This document shows, one piece after another, positions 43,322-52,019 of a DNA stretch of 64,000 bases. The first letter of the stretch is position 1; every line of letters starts with the position of its first letter. The translations under genes and the position numbers were made by a program. The notes below the pieces were generated by a model. It searched no databases. It had not been told where the DNA came from and saw nothing but the letters and a program-made list of their open reading frames with translations. The stretch is from NCBI RefSeq assembly GCF_004770765.1, contig NZ_RQFK01000026.1, forward strand, positions 310,001 to 374,000, read 5' to 3'. Origin of the DNA: Leptospira noumeaensis (GTDB lineage: Bacteria > Spirochaetota > Leptospiria > Leptospirales > Leptospiraceae).

Positions 43322-44690
43322 TCGTGTGTTTTCTCTTTATAAAATCAGGACGTTCTTTATAAGGATTTTTCCAAGACTTAGCTACTTGTAAAAGTTTTGA
43401 ATTTCGTTTTTCTAACAACAAACGGTATTTTTTCCAATCCTCTTCTCGAACGAGTTGGTATTCTCCTAAAGGTCGGATAAAATTAAAAATAGGTTTTTTA
43501 TTTTCATCTTTGCTAACTAACAAGTTTTCATATCGAATTCCATATACAGCGCGATAAATTTCTGTATTTTGTGGCAATTCAGAAATGGCTTTTGTATCTG
43601 GTTCGAAGGAAAGACAGTCTTTGTGAAATTGAAAATGGTAGTATTCGCAAAAACCGTGGTGGGCCACAAGCAAGCCATTGTTTGGTACAGCGGCCATGGA
43701 TTCACCAGGAATCCACATTTGTTCATAAGAATAACGAAATTGGTTAGGATTTGTAAATAGGGTAAAGATCCAAAGCCCCGCACTCGCAGTCCAAACCAAA
43801 ATTTGGAAACGATTCCATGGAACAAAAACTTGCACTAAAAGGATCAAACTCAAAAGAATTCGGTATTGTATGTCCGCGAAATGAAAGATAGGAATTAATA
43901 ATAAAAATCCAAAAAACGCCAAGGCCTTACGCATTCGATAAAACTTTGGTTCTGATTTTCCAAATACCAAAAAAGCCCAGTCCCCAAGAATCCCAAAGCC
44001 AGCTAACGAAAAAGCTGCGGACAATGGAAAAATATCTTTATCATGATAAAACCTTCCATTCGGATTTTGAGGGAGTAAAAAAGGAAGGATAATGGCAAAA
44101 CAGAAAATCACTGGATAGAACTTTTCAGGCATCCAATAGAATACCAAAATCCCAAAGCCAATAAGAGCCACCATGGGATGGAACCAAAGCGCAAATAAGA
44201 AAAAGACCGCGGAAGCAATCCAACGCAGGCGAAATCGAAGTAGTGAAGTAGAAAGAAATGAAGAAGAAGATGATTGCGACAACGACGATGATGTTGTTGA
44301 TGGCGATAGTGTAGTTTTTGAAAAAAATGATGATAATGTTGGAATGGGTGAAGAGAATCCAATACTAAGAATTAAAAACCCTAAGGCCCAACTTTGTTTG
44401 GGATATAAAAAACCCAAAACAAAAACCACAATACTAGGTATCCCCAATGAAAGGACTCCAATGCCTTTTTTTGCCTCCATGATTAGGAACCGAGACAGAA
44501 AAACAGAAAACACCAGCCAAACGCAAGTTAGAATCTGAAAACCTAATAATGTTTCGTCACTAACTCCGAAAATCCGAAACAATAAAGCAACGATATGAAA
44601 TACAGGGGAATGGTCTGGTGAATGCAATTTCCCCGATTCTAAAAGGGAAACTGCTTGGACACCATACCAATAAATATCCTTACCAAACAA
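43311..44690 (-). CDS. Polytopic membrane protein, apparently lacking its first helix
   Basis: 459 residues with about nine hydrophobic segments. It begins with KDIYWYGVQAVSLLESGKLHSPDHSP, which looks like the first periplasmic loop of ArnT/PMT-like glycosyltransferases, whose first transmembrane helix normally precedes it. The start codon is TTG with no ribosome site, and the frame is continuous with the upstream lipoprotein gene except for one TAA six bases earlier. So it may be N-terminally truncated or translated by coupling. A Ser/Thr-only stretch of about 30 residues near position 120 is unusual low complexity. Function unknown. Confidence 0.55.
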   Translation of the reverse strand: MFGKDIYWYGVQAVSLLESGKLHSPDHSPVFHIVALLFRIFGVSDETLLGFQILTCVWLVFSVFLSRFLIMEAKKGIGVLSLGIPSIVVFVLGFLYPKQSWALGFLILSIGFSSPIPTLSSFFSKTTLSPSTTSSSLSQSSSSSFLSTSLLRFRLRWIASAVFFLFALWFHPMVALIGFGILVFYWMPEKFYPVIFCFAIILPFLLPQNPNGRFYHDKDIFPLSAAFSLAGFGILGDWAFLVFGKSEPKFYRMRKALAFFGFLLLIPIFHFADIQYRILLSLILLVQVFVPWNRFQILVWTASAGLWIFTLFTNPNQFRYSYEQMWIPGESMAAVPNNGLLVAHHGFCEYYHFQFHKDCLSFEPDTKAISELPQNTEIYRAVYGIRYENLLVSKDENKKPIFNFIRPLGEYQLVREEDWKKYRLLLEKRNSKLLQVAKSWKNPYKERPDFIKRKHTNGI

Positions 44691-44696
44691 TGGAAT

Positions 44697-45989
44697 TTAG
44701 TTTGTAATTTGGACTTTTTTGCCAATCATCTGTAATCCGTTGGCAGACTTTTTCACCGTGAGTGTATCTCCAAAGATAACTGTCGATTTTTCTTCTGTGG
44801 TTTCTGCATACGGACTATTGGAATCTAAACTTTGTGTGACTACCTTATGATCCCTTCCAAAAATTTTGATTTTAGCTTCTGTTGCATTGGCTTCAAGCAA
44901 AACCCAGGTTCCATCTAATACTCGTTTTTCGGACACATCATCTTTCCAAATCACAAAGGAACCATTGGAACGAAATACATAATCCAATCTACCTTCCGAT
45001 ACATCTCCAAAAACCGCTTTGTTTACAAATCCAGATAGAATGGTATTTTTTGTTTTTGAAATTACAGATTTTTTGAATTCATCTGCATTTTTATCAACTA
45101 CCGTAAATCGTTTTCCCTTTTCACCGAGTAAGATGATTTCGGCAATGACAGTGTCTTTCCAAGTTTTTCCAGGACGAACCTTTTGAATGGAAAATTTAAA
45201 CTTTTTACCTGAAAGACTTTTTGGAAAAAAAATCCTTTGTCCCCCTTGTTTGTCTGCCACTTTGATGGAAAAAGAATCTGAATCATTGGATACGAGTAAC
45301 TCTGTCACGGATCCATTTTTATGAAAAAGTGCATCTAACCTTTGGTAACCGTTAAAAATTTCAATTCCAGATAAATTAATTTCATCCTCTAATTCAATTT
45401 CGAAGGATTCACCAACTCCATCAGTAGGGACTCCTTCTACCCAAGCAAAATCGATACTGCCATCAAACAAACTATAGGCGGGATAATTGGGGAGTGTGCT
45501 ACTTGCAGAAACTTCTCCCACGACTGGTTCAGGATACAATACATCCAATTTTTTTCCATTTTGGAAAAAAGAAACAGTTTGGATCCCATTCCCAGAGTCC
45601 GGTAACAAATAAACAACATGCACTCCACTCGATTTTATCTTTTGGGGAGTTTCTTTGGAGCAGTCAAAATTTGTCGCATAACTTCCGTCCTTATAAAAAG
45701 CGACATATCCTTTTTTCTCTTTACATTCAACGGAGATTTCATTAAAAAAAGCACGACCGTCCGTTTTTCCGATTTGGTTCCATTTGGCTCCATTCGAGAA
45801 AAAAATAGTAATTCCATCCAAACTGGATTCGGGTTTCCAATATTTGCCGGGTTTGAATACATTGATGGGACTTGTGCCTTCAGCTGAAGAGGCAGCTTGG
45901 ATTCGTTCTATGACAATTGAATTTTCGATTGGACTATTTTTACAAAATAGAATCAGAAAAACCAAAAGTGTTAGGATTATTTTTTTCAA
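44697..45989 (-). CDS. Lipoprotein with discoidin/NADase-type glycan-binding domain
   Basis: 430 residues from a TTG start at 45989 with GAGG eight bases upstream. This start opens a good leader with lipobox LILFC; the in-frame extension to 46196 adds 69 unlikely residues. The central region SSTLPNYPAYSLFDGSIDFAW, ESFEIELEDEINLSGIEIFNGYQ and IAEIILLG matches F5/8 discoidin-like domains of the NADase-type glycan-binding group common in Leptospira. It may bind surface sugars. The C-terminal 100 residues look like a separate beta domain. Confidence 0.7.
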   Translation of the reverse strand: MKKIILTLLVFLILFCKNSPIENSIVIERIQAASSAEGTSPINVFKPGKYWKPESSLDGITIFFSNGAKWNQIGKTDGRAFFNEISVECKEKKGYVAFYKDGSYATNFDCSKETPQKIKSSGVHVVYLLPDSGNGIQTVSFFQNGKKLDVLYPEPVVGEVSASSTLPNYPAYSLFDGSIDFAWVEGVPTDGVGESFEIELEDEINLSGIEIFNGYQRLDALFHKNGSVTELLVSNDSDSFSIKVADKQGGQRIFFPKSLSGKKFKFSIQKVRPGKTWKDTVIAEIILLGEKGKRFTVVDKNADEFKKSVISKTKNTILSGFVNKAVFGDVSEGRLDYVFRSNGSFVIWKDDVSEKRVLDGTWVLLEANATEAKIKIFGRDHKVVTQSLDSNSPYAETTEEKSTVIFGDTLTVKKSANGLQMIGKKVQITN

Positions 45990-46217
45990 AGGTTGTACCT
46001 CGGCAGATTCAAAGAATCCAAAACTCTTTCGATCGAGACAAGTAAAAAATTGACCGATCTTAGATCCTTCTACTGAATCCTTTTTGTTAGATCTCATCGG
46101 TTTACTTTTTATGAATGAACCGAAGAAACAGATATCTTTTGTCTGGTCTCTTAAATGATAATTGAAAAGAATCGGTAGACAAACTCTGAACATCAATGAA
46201 CTTAAAACTCATACCAA

Positions 46218-46784
46218 ATGAAAGTTTTGTTACCCAAAGTATTTGGATCCTCTGAAATCCGTCAGTTTTTTATGACCCACGGCAAGACCATCCAACTAAA
46301 GAAAAAAGAAATTTTTGCAAAGAAGGGAATTCCTTCCTATAGCGTGGGTTTGGTTGTTTCAGGAGGATTCAAACTCATTTACAAACATGGGAAAAAAGAA
46401 TGGATCAAATCCTTTATCTTCGAAGATGGACTTCTGGGAAGTTTACCAAGTATCTTTGAAAACCAACCCATTCCCTATTCCATCATTGCGATTGAACCGA
46501 GTGAAGTGATTGTTTTAACAGCAAACGAATTCAAATCAAAAATGGAAAAAGAAAACGGTTATCAAAATTTTCTCATTCAATTTCTTTCGAAATTGTATTT
46601 AAAAAAAGAAGAACGGGTAGCCGATTTTTTACTCCTGGAACCTGAAAAAAGATACAAAAAGTTCATTCAAGAATATTATTTTGTTTTAGATCGAATTTCC
46701 CAAATAGACCAAGCTGCCTATTTGGGAATCACAAACGTGGCTCTCAGCCGAATCAAAAAGAGGATTTTTTTAGGGAATCCTTAA
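46218..46784 (+). CDS. Crp/Fnr-family transcriptional regulator
   Basis: 188 residues. A cyclic-nucleotide-binding-type beta-roll (about 12-115) is followed by a helix and a short winged helix ending QAAYLGITNVALSRIKKRI, the Crp-type recognition helix. The classical cAMP-binding residues are not apparent. The 228-base gap to the divergent lipoprotein holds both promoters, with no other feature I can support. The 3' end overlaps the DJ-1 gene tail-to-tail by 32 bases. Confidence 0.85.
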   Translation: MKVLLPKVFGSSEIRQFFMTHGKTIQLKKKEIFAKKGIPSYSVGLVVSGGFKLIYKHGKKEWIKSFIFEDGLLGSLPSIFENQPIPYSIIAIEPSEVIVLTANEFKSKMEKENGYQNFLIQFLSKLYLKKEERVADFLLLEPEKRYKKFIQEYYFVLDRISQIDQAAYLGITNVALSRIKKRIFLGNP

Positions 46785-47682
46785 GGGCATCTAAGTATAG
46801 TTTGGTGAACTCTTCTCCTGAGAATGGATTTTGGGAAGTGACTAAGTTTCTATCTCTTATGGCATATCCGCTTGCAGGAAAAATAGAAGATTCGTACAAC
46901 ATTCCGCGTTCTTTTAATAAATCAGAAATTTTTCGAACTTTGGGTTTACCTTTCATCACAAAGGTTTCGATAAACCATTCTTCTATTTTGGTAACAGAAT
47001 TCACACGATAACCATGAAATAAAAATCCGTCTCCATTGGGGCCAGATGGAAGTGTGATTAATAAAGCTGGTGCATGGCAGACCAAACCGATTGTTTTTTC
47101 CTGTTTTTGAAATGTGGAAAGTAAAATGGTAAGATTTGTATCATACAACAAGTCAGTCATAAGCCCCTGTCCACCAGGTATGAGTAAACCTACATAACTT
47201 TGATTCTTTTGGATGGCAAGTTCGAGTGAGATTGGTTTTTGAAAGGAATTGAGTGAATTTAAAAAACGAATGGCTTCTTCTTTTTCTTCTTTCGAATTCC
47301 AGTATTTATCTTTTAAACTTTCTGGATCAAGTGTAACCTTTTTGCCATTGGGTGTGGCAAACTCTAAATCAAAACCTGATTGGTTCAAACGAATGGCAGG
47401 ATGGTAAAGTTCGTTTAAGAACACTCCAGTGGGGTGTTTATGATTTTCATCTAACAAAAGTGTATTGGCGGCACTCATAACGATTAAAACTTTTGGTTTT
47501 GGTTCTGAGTTTGGAAAGATGGACGAATGGTTTACTACCATAGAAATAATCAATGCCATTGAAAATACGATCCCTCTAAATAACTTAGAAAGGTTAGGTT
47601 GGAATCGTTTTAAAAACTGGTTGGAGAAAAAAATAAATTGGTTTTGGTTCCAAGTTTGGTTTTGCATGGTGATGGCTCTCAT
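46753..47682 (-). CDS. DJ-1/PfpI-family protein (exported)
   Basis: 309 residues with an N-terminal hydrophobic segment around 38-57 that could be a signal or anchor. The core has VLIVMSAANTLLLDENHKHPTGV, VGLLIPGGQGLMTDL and the nucleophile elbow IGLVCHAPALL with the reactive Cys, as in Hsp31/HchA-like type 1 glutamine amidotransferase proteins. Chaperone, glyoxalase or deglycase activities are known in the family. ATG 47667 is an alternative start. Confidence 0.85.
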   Translation of the reverse strand: MRAITMQNQTWNQNQFIFFSNQFLKRFQPNLSKLFRGIVFSMALIISMVVNHSSIFPNSEPKPKVLIVMSAANTLLLDENHKHPTGVFLNELYHPAIRLNQSGFDLEFATPNGKKVTLDPESLKDKYWNSKEEKEEAIRFLNSLNSFQKPISLELAIQKNQSYVGLLIPGGQGLMTDLLYDTNLTILLSTFQKQEKTIGLVCHAPALLITLPSGPNGDGFLFHGYRVNSVTKIEEWFIETFVMKGKPKVRKISDLLKERGMLYESSIFPASGYAIRDRNLVTSQNPFSGEEFTKLYLDALKDSLKKSSF

Positions 47683-47696
47683 AATTTTGATCGAAT

Positions 47697-47724
47697 GAGT
47701 CCATTACCAAAAAAGTAAGGACTC
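47697..47724. promoter_or_regulatory. Hairpin in the 5' region of the DJ-1 gene
   Basis: GAGTCC-A-TTAC pairs with GTAA-GGACTC around a seven-base loop, about 15 bases before the DJ-1 start. It could act as a 5' leader structure or as a binding site. There is no T-run. Confidence 0.3.
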
Positions 47725-47849
47725 TTCTAGTAGAGGCCGCAAATCCTGAACTTATTTTTAACCTAAGTTAAAATTTCTAAAAAAGGATACTACTTCCCTC
47801 CAAAATTCAAAAACAGAAAGTAGAAGGACTAACAAGTTTTTAGTACTCT

Positions 47850-48887
47850 CTAAAACAAATCGATGGATTCAAAACCTTGTAACAACTTGATTTCCATTTT
47901 TTGTCCTTCCGTTCTTTTTAAAATAGAACTCATATTGGCATCAAAATCATCTCCCAATTGCAGATTGGGTTCTAGTGGTTCCGAAAGGGATTTGAAAAAA
48001 TTATCCCAATGGATAGGAATGATTAGTTTGGGTTTTAAAGTTTGTATGGTTTGATTCAAATACTCGTCTTGAAAGGAAATGCTTTGAAGAGAAATTTGCG
48101 CTATTCCTAAAAACAAAACATCCGCATTGAATTTGTCCAATGCACCTTCTACAAAGTTTGTACTACTTTTGATTAAAATTTTATTTTTTCCATGTTGGAT
48201 GAAAAAATCAAAAGTTCCTCCTTCGATAAAATCCATAGCTTTTACAGGTTGAATGAGAGGTGATTCAATATTTGGATGATTGGGATCTGTTGCATTTGTT
48301 TTGCCAAGGATTCGGAAGGGAGGTGTGTGTTTGGATTCCAAAACAGTGATGGTAAACTTTCCGATTGTGATCGGTTTTCCTGGTATAAACTTTTGCATTT
48401 GTTCTGAAGTAAGTCCAGCTCCCGTTCCTACATTGAGAGTGGAAGAAGAACCGTATAATTTCGCCTTTGTTTGTTTGGCGACAAATGGTGCATCCATCAC
48501 ATGATCATAATGGGAATGACAGACAAAAATTGCTTGGAGTCGGTTGATTTTTGCCTTTTCGATGACTGACAAAACTGTCTTAGGATCTGATTCTATTTTG
48601 GAAAATGCTGTTTTCCAAATGGATGGTCTAGAAAAAAATCCATCGGTTAAAATTTGAGTTTCTCCATCATCTAACAGAATAGAGGAGGTTCCTAAAAATG
48701 TGGCTCGGACTTTTCCTTTTGGAATGGGATCCGTTCCATTATGATGCGGGAAGTAAGAATCGTAATTGGTTAAATTCCCAGAAGGACTAAGGACACAATG
48801 GGAAAAAAAGAAAACGAAGGAAACATAGAGAAGGATTGAGGAAAGATTTTGTTTTTTAAGAAGATTTGTTTTCTCTGCCATAACCAT
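47850..48887 (-). CDS. MBL-fold hydrolase lipoprotein (UlaG-like)
   Basis: About 345 residues from the ATG at 48887 (or 48881); the longer frame to 49175 runs into GC-rich repeat DNA and adds an implausible N-terminus. A leader with lipobox FFSHC is followed by the metallo-beta-lactamase fold: RATFLGTSSILLDDGETQILTDGF, the metal motif CHSHYDHVMDAP and PIHWDNFF at the C-terminus. UlaG-like enzymes act on phosphodiester or ester bonds of small molecules, but the substrate is unknown. Confidence 0.82.
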   Translation of the reverse strand: MVMAEKTNLLKKQNLSSILLYVSFVFFFSHCVLSPSGNLTNYDSYFPHHNGTDPIPKGKVRATFLGTSSILLDDGETQILTDGFFSRPSIWKTAFSKIESDPKTVLSVIEKAKINRLQAIFVCHSHYDHVMDAPFVAKQTKAKLYGSSSTLNVGTGAGLTSEQMQKFIPGKPITIGKFTITVLESKHTPPFRILGKTNATDPNHPNIESPLIQPVKAMDFIEGGTFDFFIQHGKNKILIKSSTNFVEGALDKFNADVLFLGIAQISLQSISFQDEYLNQTIQTLKPKLIIPIHWDNFFKSLSEPLEPNLQLGDDFDANMSSILKRTEGQKMEIKLLQGFESIDLF

Positions 48888-48951
48888 CAAAAATATAACA
48901 AAGAATCTATCATGGCAAACCATTTCTATTTTGGTGTAAGGTAAGATTTTT

Positions 48952-49059
48952 AGCGAGAGGGATTTGCAGGACTTGGTCTCGATGCCTGCACAAAGTGCAC
49001 GCATCGAGACGGGAGCGAACGCGGACTCCGGAAAAGCCCGGGCCCTTGGGCCTCGCCCA
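48952..49059 (+). repeat. GC-rich intergenic repeat with long hairpin, copy F
   Basis: In the 315-base gap upstream of the MBL gene. GTCTCGATGC and GCATCGAGAC (48976-49010) form a 10-base stem, extended inside by TGCAC/GTGCA after one C-C mismatch. The flanks GACGGGAGCG and AGCCCGG match the reverse complement of copy C. A second hairpin GGCCC-TT-GGGCC follows. It is far richer in GC than both neighbours, and no gene is supported in this gap. Confidence 0.7.
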
Positions 49060-49202
49060 AAAAAGAACAGAAATAGAATTATTGATTCAGAAGGATTTAT
49101 TTTTTGTTTTTGTAGGGATGATTGGAAATTTGATTTCTGTTTTGACAGATTCCTGGGGGGATTTGTCTGCAACATAGGTTGAGGCTTCGTCTAAAGTTCA
49201 AT

Positions 49203-50255
49203 ATGAAATCTATCAATTCAGAATTACCCGTTGTTGTCACTGGAGGTTCAGGATACATTGCATCTTGGATCGTTAAATATTTGTTAGAAGATGGAAAGAA
49301 CGTAAGGGCGACAGTTCGCAGCCTAAAAGATACTTCCAAAATTGAACATTTACTCGAGTTAAAAGAAAAGTATAAAGACAAACTCACTTTGTTTGAAGCG
49401 GATCTTTTGTTAGATGGAAGTTTTGATAAAGCCATTGAAGGTACAGAACTTGTCATTCATACAGCTTCTCCTTTTTTTGTTGCCGGGATTAAAGATGCAC
49501 AAAAACAATTAATTGATCCGGCATTACAAGGCACAAGAAATGTTCTTGAATCCTGCAATCGTATTTTGTCTGTTAAGCGAGTTGTTTTAACTTCGAGTGT
49601 GGCAGCGATTCATGGAGATAATATCGATTCATTACAAGTTCCGAACCAAACTTTCACAGAAGAACATTGGAATACAACAAGCAACCTGAATCACCAACCT
49701 TATGCCTATTCGAAAACTTTGGCTGAAAAAGAAGCATGGGAAATTCAAAAAAGACAATCCCGTTGGGATTTGGTTGTGATCAATCCATCTTTTGTGATGG
49801 GGCCATCTCTTTCTAAACGTATGGATGGAACGAGTGTGGAGTTTATGAAAAATATGTTGAAGGGAGTTTTTCGCACTGGTGTTCCTGATACAAAGATGGG
49901 ATTTGTTGATGTAAGAGATGTTGCAAAAGCACATATTTTGGCGGGTTTTACACCGAGTGCAAAGGGAAGGCATATTACTTCCGCCGAAGTAATGCCGATG
50001 TTAGGTGCCGCAAAAATCATTAAAGAAAATTTTGGAAACAAATATTCTGTTCCCACAGGAAATCTTCCTAAGGCTCTGGTTTATGTGATTGGTCCCTTTT
50101 TTGGATTATCCTGGGGTTATACAAAAAATAACATTGGCCAACCATTAAATTTAAATAACGAGTTTAGCAAAACAGATTTATCTCTAACCTATCGGCCGTT
50201 AAAAGAAACTTTTGTGGATCATGTAAATCAAATGGAAAGTGCGGGATTGTTGTGA
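49203..50255 (+). CDS. NAD-dependent extended SDR (dihydroflavonol-reductase-like)
   Basis: 350 residues from the ATG at 49203. The nucleotide-binding start is [19 protein letters not shown], with the active-site [13 protein letters not shown] (Tyr-x3-Lys) and [10 protein letters not shown]. It resembles the dihydroflavonol/cinnamoyl-CoA reductase group of extended SDRs, which reduce aldehydes or ketones; the substrate is unknown. Single gene. Confidence 0.88.
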   Translation: MKSINSELPVVVTGGSGYIASWIVKYLLEDGKNVRATVRSLKDTSKIEHLLELKEKYKDKLTLFEADLLLDGSFDKAIEGTELVIHTASPFFVAGIKDAQKQLIDPALQGTRNVLESCNRILSVKRVVLTSSVAAIHGDNIDSLQVPNQTFTEEHWNTTSNLNHQPYAYSKTLAEKEAWEIQKRQSRWDLVVINPSFVMGPSLSKRMDGTSVEFMKNMLKGVFRTGVPDTKMGFVDVRDVAKAHILAGFTPSAKGRHITSAEVMPMLGAAKIIKENFGNKYSVPTGNLPKALVYVIGPFFGLSWGYTKNNIGQPLNLNNEFSKTDLSLTYRPLKETFVDHVNQMESAGLL

Positions 50256-50360
50256 TTCGATTTTAACAATCCTAATTGGGATACTAGTGAAACTGCGAAG
50301 TTTTCTTTAAATTTTTAAGCAAGATTCGATTCCCAAGAGACAAGAGTTAGATTTTATGGT

Positions 50361-50441
50361 AGGAGTTGGGCCGGGAATGAACCCTCACAAGCCCACCTCC
50401 ACCACCCATTCAGGGTGGGGGCCGAGACCGAGCGTACGAGA
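50361..50441. repeat. GC-rich intergenic segment, possibly a modular repeat relative (G)
   Basis: GC-rich block with CCACCC-ATTCA-GGGTGG as a perfect hairpin and GCCGAGACCGAGCG at the end. It resembles copies C and F in composition and position but shares no long exact match. It ends only seven bases before the DUF4269 start, so it lies in that gene's leader. Confidence 0.35.
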
Positions 50442-50447
50442 CATAAT

Positions 50448-51047
50448 ATGCAATCCCTCCAAACCAATCCGTTTCTCGGTACAGACTACTTACAGTTCGG
50501 TAATTCCAAACAACAGGCATTGGCAAAGGATTTAGAAGAATGGAAAATTCTAAAATCTCTACATGGTTTTAAACCGACTCTCGTCGGAACAATTCCTTTG
50601 GATATCGATACGGATTCTAGTGATGTAGATATATTAGTTAAATTTAATATTCCTGCTCATTTACAAAAGATTTGTTATGCTAAGTTTCGCAATTTACCAA
50701 ACTATAGTTTTTCTGAAAAAACAGTTGCACTTCGAGTCACTTTGATTTGTCGATTTGAAACTAAAAATTTTCATTATGAAATCTTTGGACAATCAGTGGA
50801 ACCAACTGAACAATTTGGATGGATACATATGATGGTAGAAAATCGATTTTTAACATTGGCGGATCCAACATTCCGAGAGGAAATTCGTAATTTAAAAAAA
50901 CAAGGTATCAAAACAGAACCTGCCTTTTGTCAAATTTTGGATTTAAAGGGAGATCCTTATAAAACATTAGTTTTATGGAATCAAAAATCGGATGAACAGT
51001 TTAAAGAACTACTTTTGCAAAGAGGGTTTCAAACCATTCCAAACTGA
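50448..51047 (+). CDS. DUF4269 (nucleotidyltransferase-like) protein
   Basis: 199 residues from the ATG at 50448. The segment LVGTIPLDIDTDSSDVDILV has the Gly...Asp-x-Asp layout of nucleotidyltransferases, and HYEIFGQSVEPTEQFGWIHMMVE is typical of DUF4269. These are uncharacterised proteins that may modify nucleotides or RNA. It converges with alkB and overlaps it by 19 bases. Confidence 0.8.
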   Translation: MQSLQTNPFLGTDYLQFGNSKQQALAKDLEEWKILKSLHGFKPTLVGTIPLDIDTDSSDVDILVKFNIPAHLQKICYAKFRNLPNYSFSEKTVALRVTLICRFETKNFHYEIFGQSVEPTEQFGWIHMMVENRFLTLADPTFREEIRNLKKQGIKTEPAFCQILDLKGDPYKTLVLWNQKSDEQFKELLLQRGFQTIPN

Positions 51048-51634
51048 CGAAAGGTCAAATTAATTCTTGGTCGTTTGATCTTCATTGCTTTAGGAAGGGA
51101 ATGCAACCAAAACCTTTGGATGACATCTTTCATTAAAAGCAAACTCCCATGTTCTAACTGCAACTCCACCTGCTCTCCCGTTTTTTTATGTTTGTATCGA
51201 AAGATTCGTTCGGCTCCCAAACTTACTGATGCAATTGTTGAATTAGGACGTAAAGATGTTTCGTCATCGCTATGCCAAGCCATCCCTTCACTTCCATCAT
51301 GATATAAATTCAAAAGGCAGGAGTTGAACTTTTCTTTCGATGCCAACTCCACCTTCGTTTTTAATTCTAAAAGTGCAGGAGACCAAGGTAAGGCAGTTTT
51401 TGTAGTTCCCGAATACCGGTAAGAAAATCCTTTTTCCGCATACCAAGCCACACTTCGTTTGGTGGTGATGTGTTTTCCATAGAGGATGGCTTCATCTGGT
51501 TTCCATTCGATCCCGTCCAGAAGGGAGAGAAAAAACAGATCTGCTTCCTCGGTGGGGAGAAAATCCCGGATGTACAACAAAACCCCATCATAAGGTAAAA
51601 GATTTTCGGATTCAGTTCGGTGAAATAAGTGCAT
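51029..51634 (-). CDS. alkB: AlkB-family 2OG/Fe(II) dioxygenase
   Basis: 201 residues. The iron ligands are visible as HSDD (HxD) in GMAWHSDDETSLRP and a distal His in FWLHSLPK, with the 2-oxoglutarate-binding Arg in RPRINLTFRQF. LGAERIFRYKHK is the usual substrate-lid segment. It repairs alkylated bases oxidatively, in DNA or RNA. Convergent overlap with the DUF4269 gene. Confidence 0.93.
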   Translation of the reverse strand: MHLFHRTESENLLPYDGVLLYIRDFLPTEEADLFFLSLLDGIEWKPDEAILYGKHITTKRSVAWYAEKGFSYRYSGTTKTALPWSPALLELKTKVELASKEKFNSCLLNLYHDGSEGMAWHSDDETSLRPNSTIASVSLGAERIFRYKHKKTGEQVELQLEHGSLLLMKDVIQRFWLHSLPKAMKIKRPRINLTFRQFGMV

Positions 51635-51782
51635 GGATTTCGAAATGGGTGGCCTGAAAAAAGTAAGTCACTGTAATTTTTCACCGACTTACCAAAGAAA
51701 TCCAATGAAAATCGACACCGACTGTCGAAACAGCCTAAAATTTTAGTTGGTTTCCCTTGGAGACCAAGGAATCTATACTCGT

Positions 51783-52019
51783 ATGACCCCAACACGCACG
51801 ATTCAATCTTTCATCGACGCTAAAAAGGAAAACCAATCTCCTTCGGAAGAAGTTTGGAACTCACTCAAAGGTTACAGGAAGTGGAACGAACCAGAACTCA
51901 TTGGTCTAAGAAATGCCTCTGGTTATTATCCTGATATTTATTTTGAAACGGGAATGGATGAAACCATATCCAAATTGCTCGCAAAATTCCAAGAGAGAAT
52001 TGTACCGCATAAATTTTAA
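51783..52019 (+). CDS. Small conserved hypothetical protein
   Basis: 78 residues from the ATG at 51783. The protein is soluble and acidic to basic, with no motif I recognise. Its stop overlaps the SUFU gene start as TAATG, so the two are a coupled pair. Confidence 0.6.
   Translation: MTPTRTIQSFIDAKKENQSPSEEVWNSLKGYRKWNEPELIGLRNASGYYPDIYFETGMDETISKLLAKFQERIVPHKF

Noticed and set aside
45990..46196. Longer start for the glycan-binding lipoprotein
   Set aside because: The extra 69 residues have no leader-like character, and the TTG at 45989 has a GAGG site and opens a lipobox leader.
46753..46784. 32-base tail-to-tail overlap of the Crp and DJ-1 genes
   Set aside because: Both frames continue with family-like residues to their stops; such overlaps are ordinary in compact genomes and needed no special explanation.
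48888..49175. N-terminal extension of the MBL gene through the GC-rich repeat
   Set aside because: The extension lies over a dispersed repeat with unusual composition, and a better lipoprotein leader begins at 48887.
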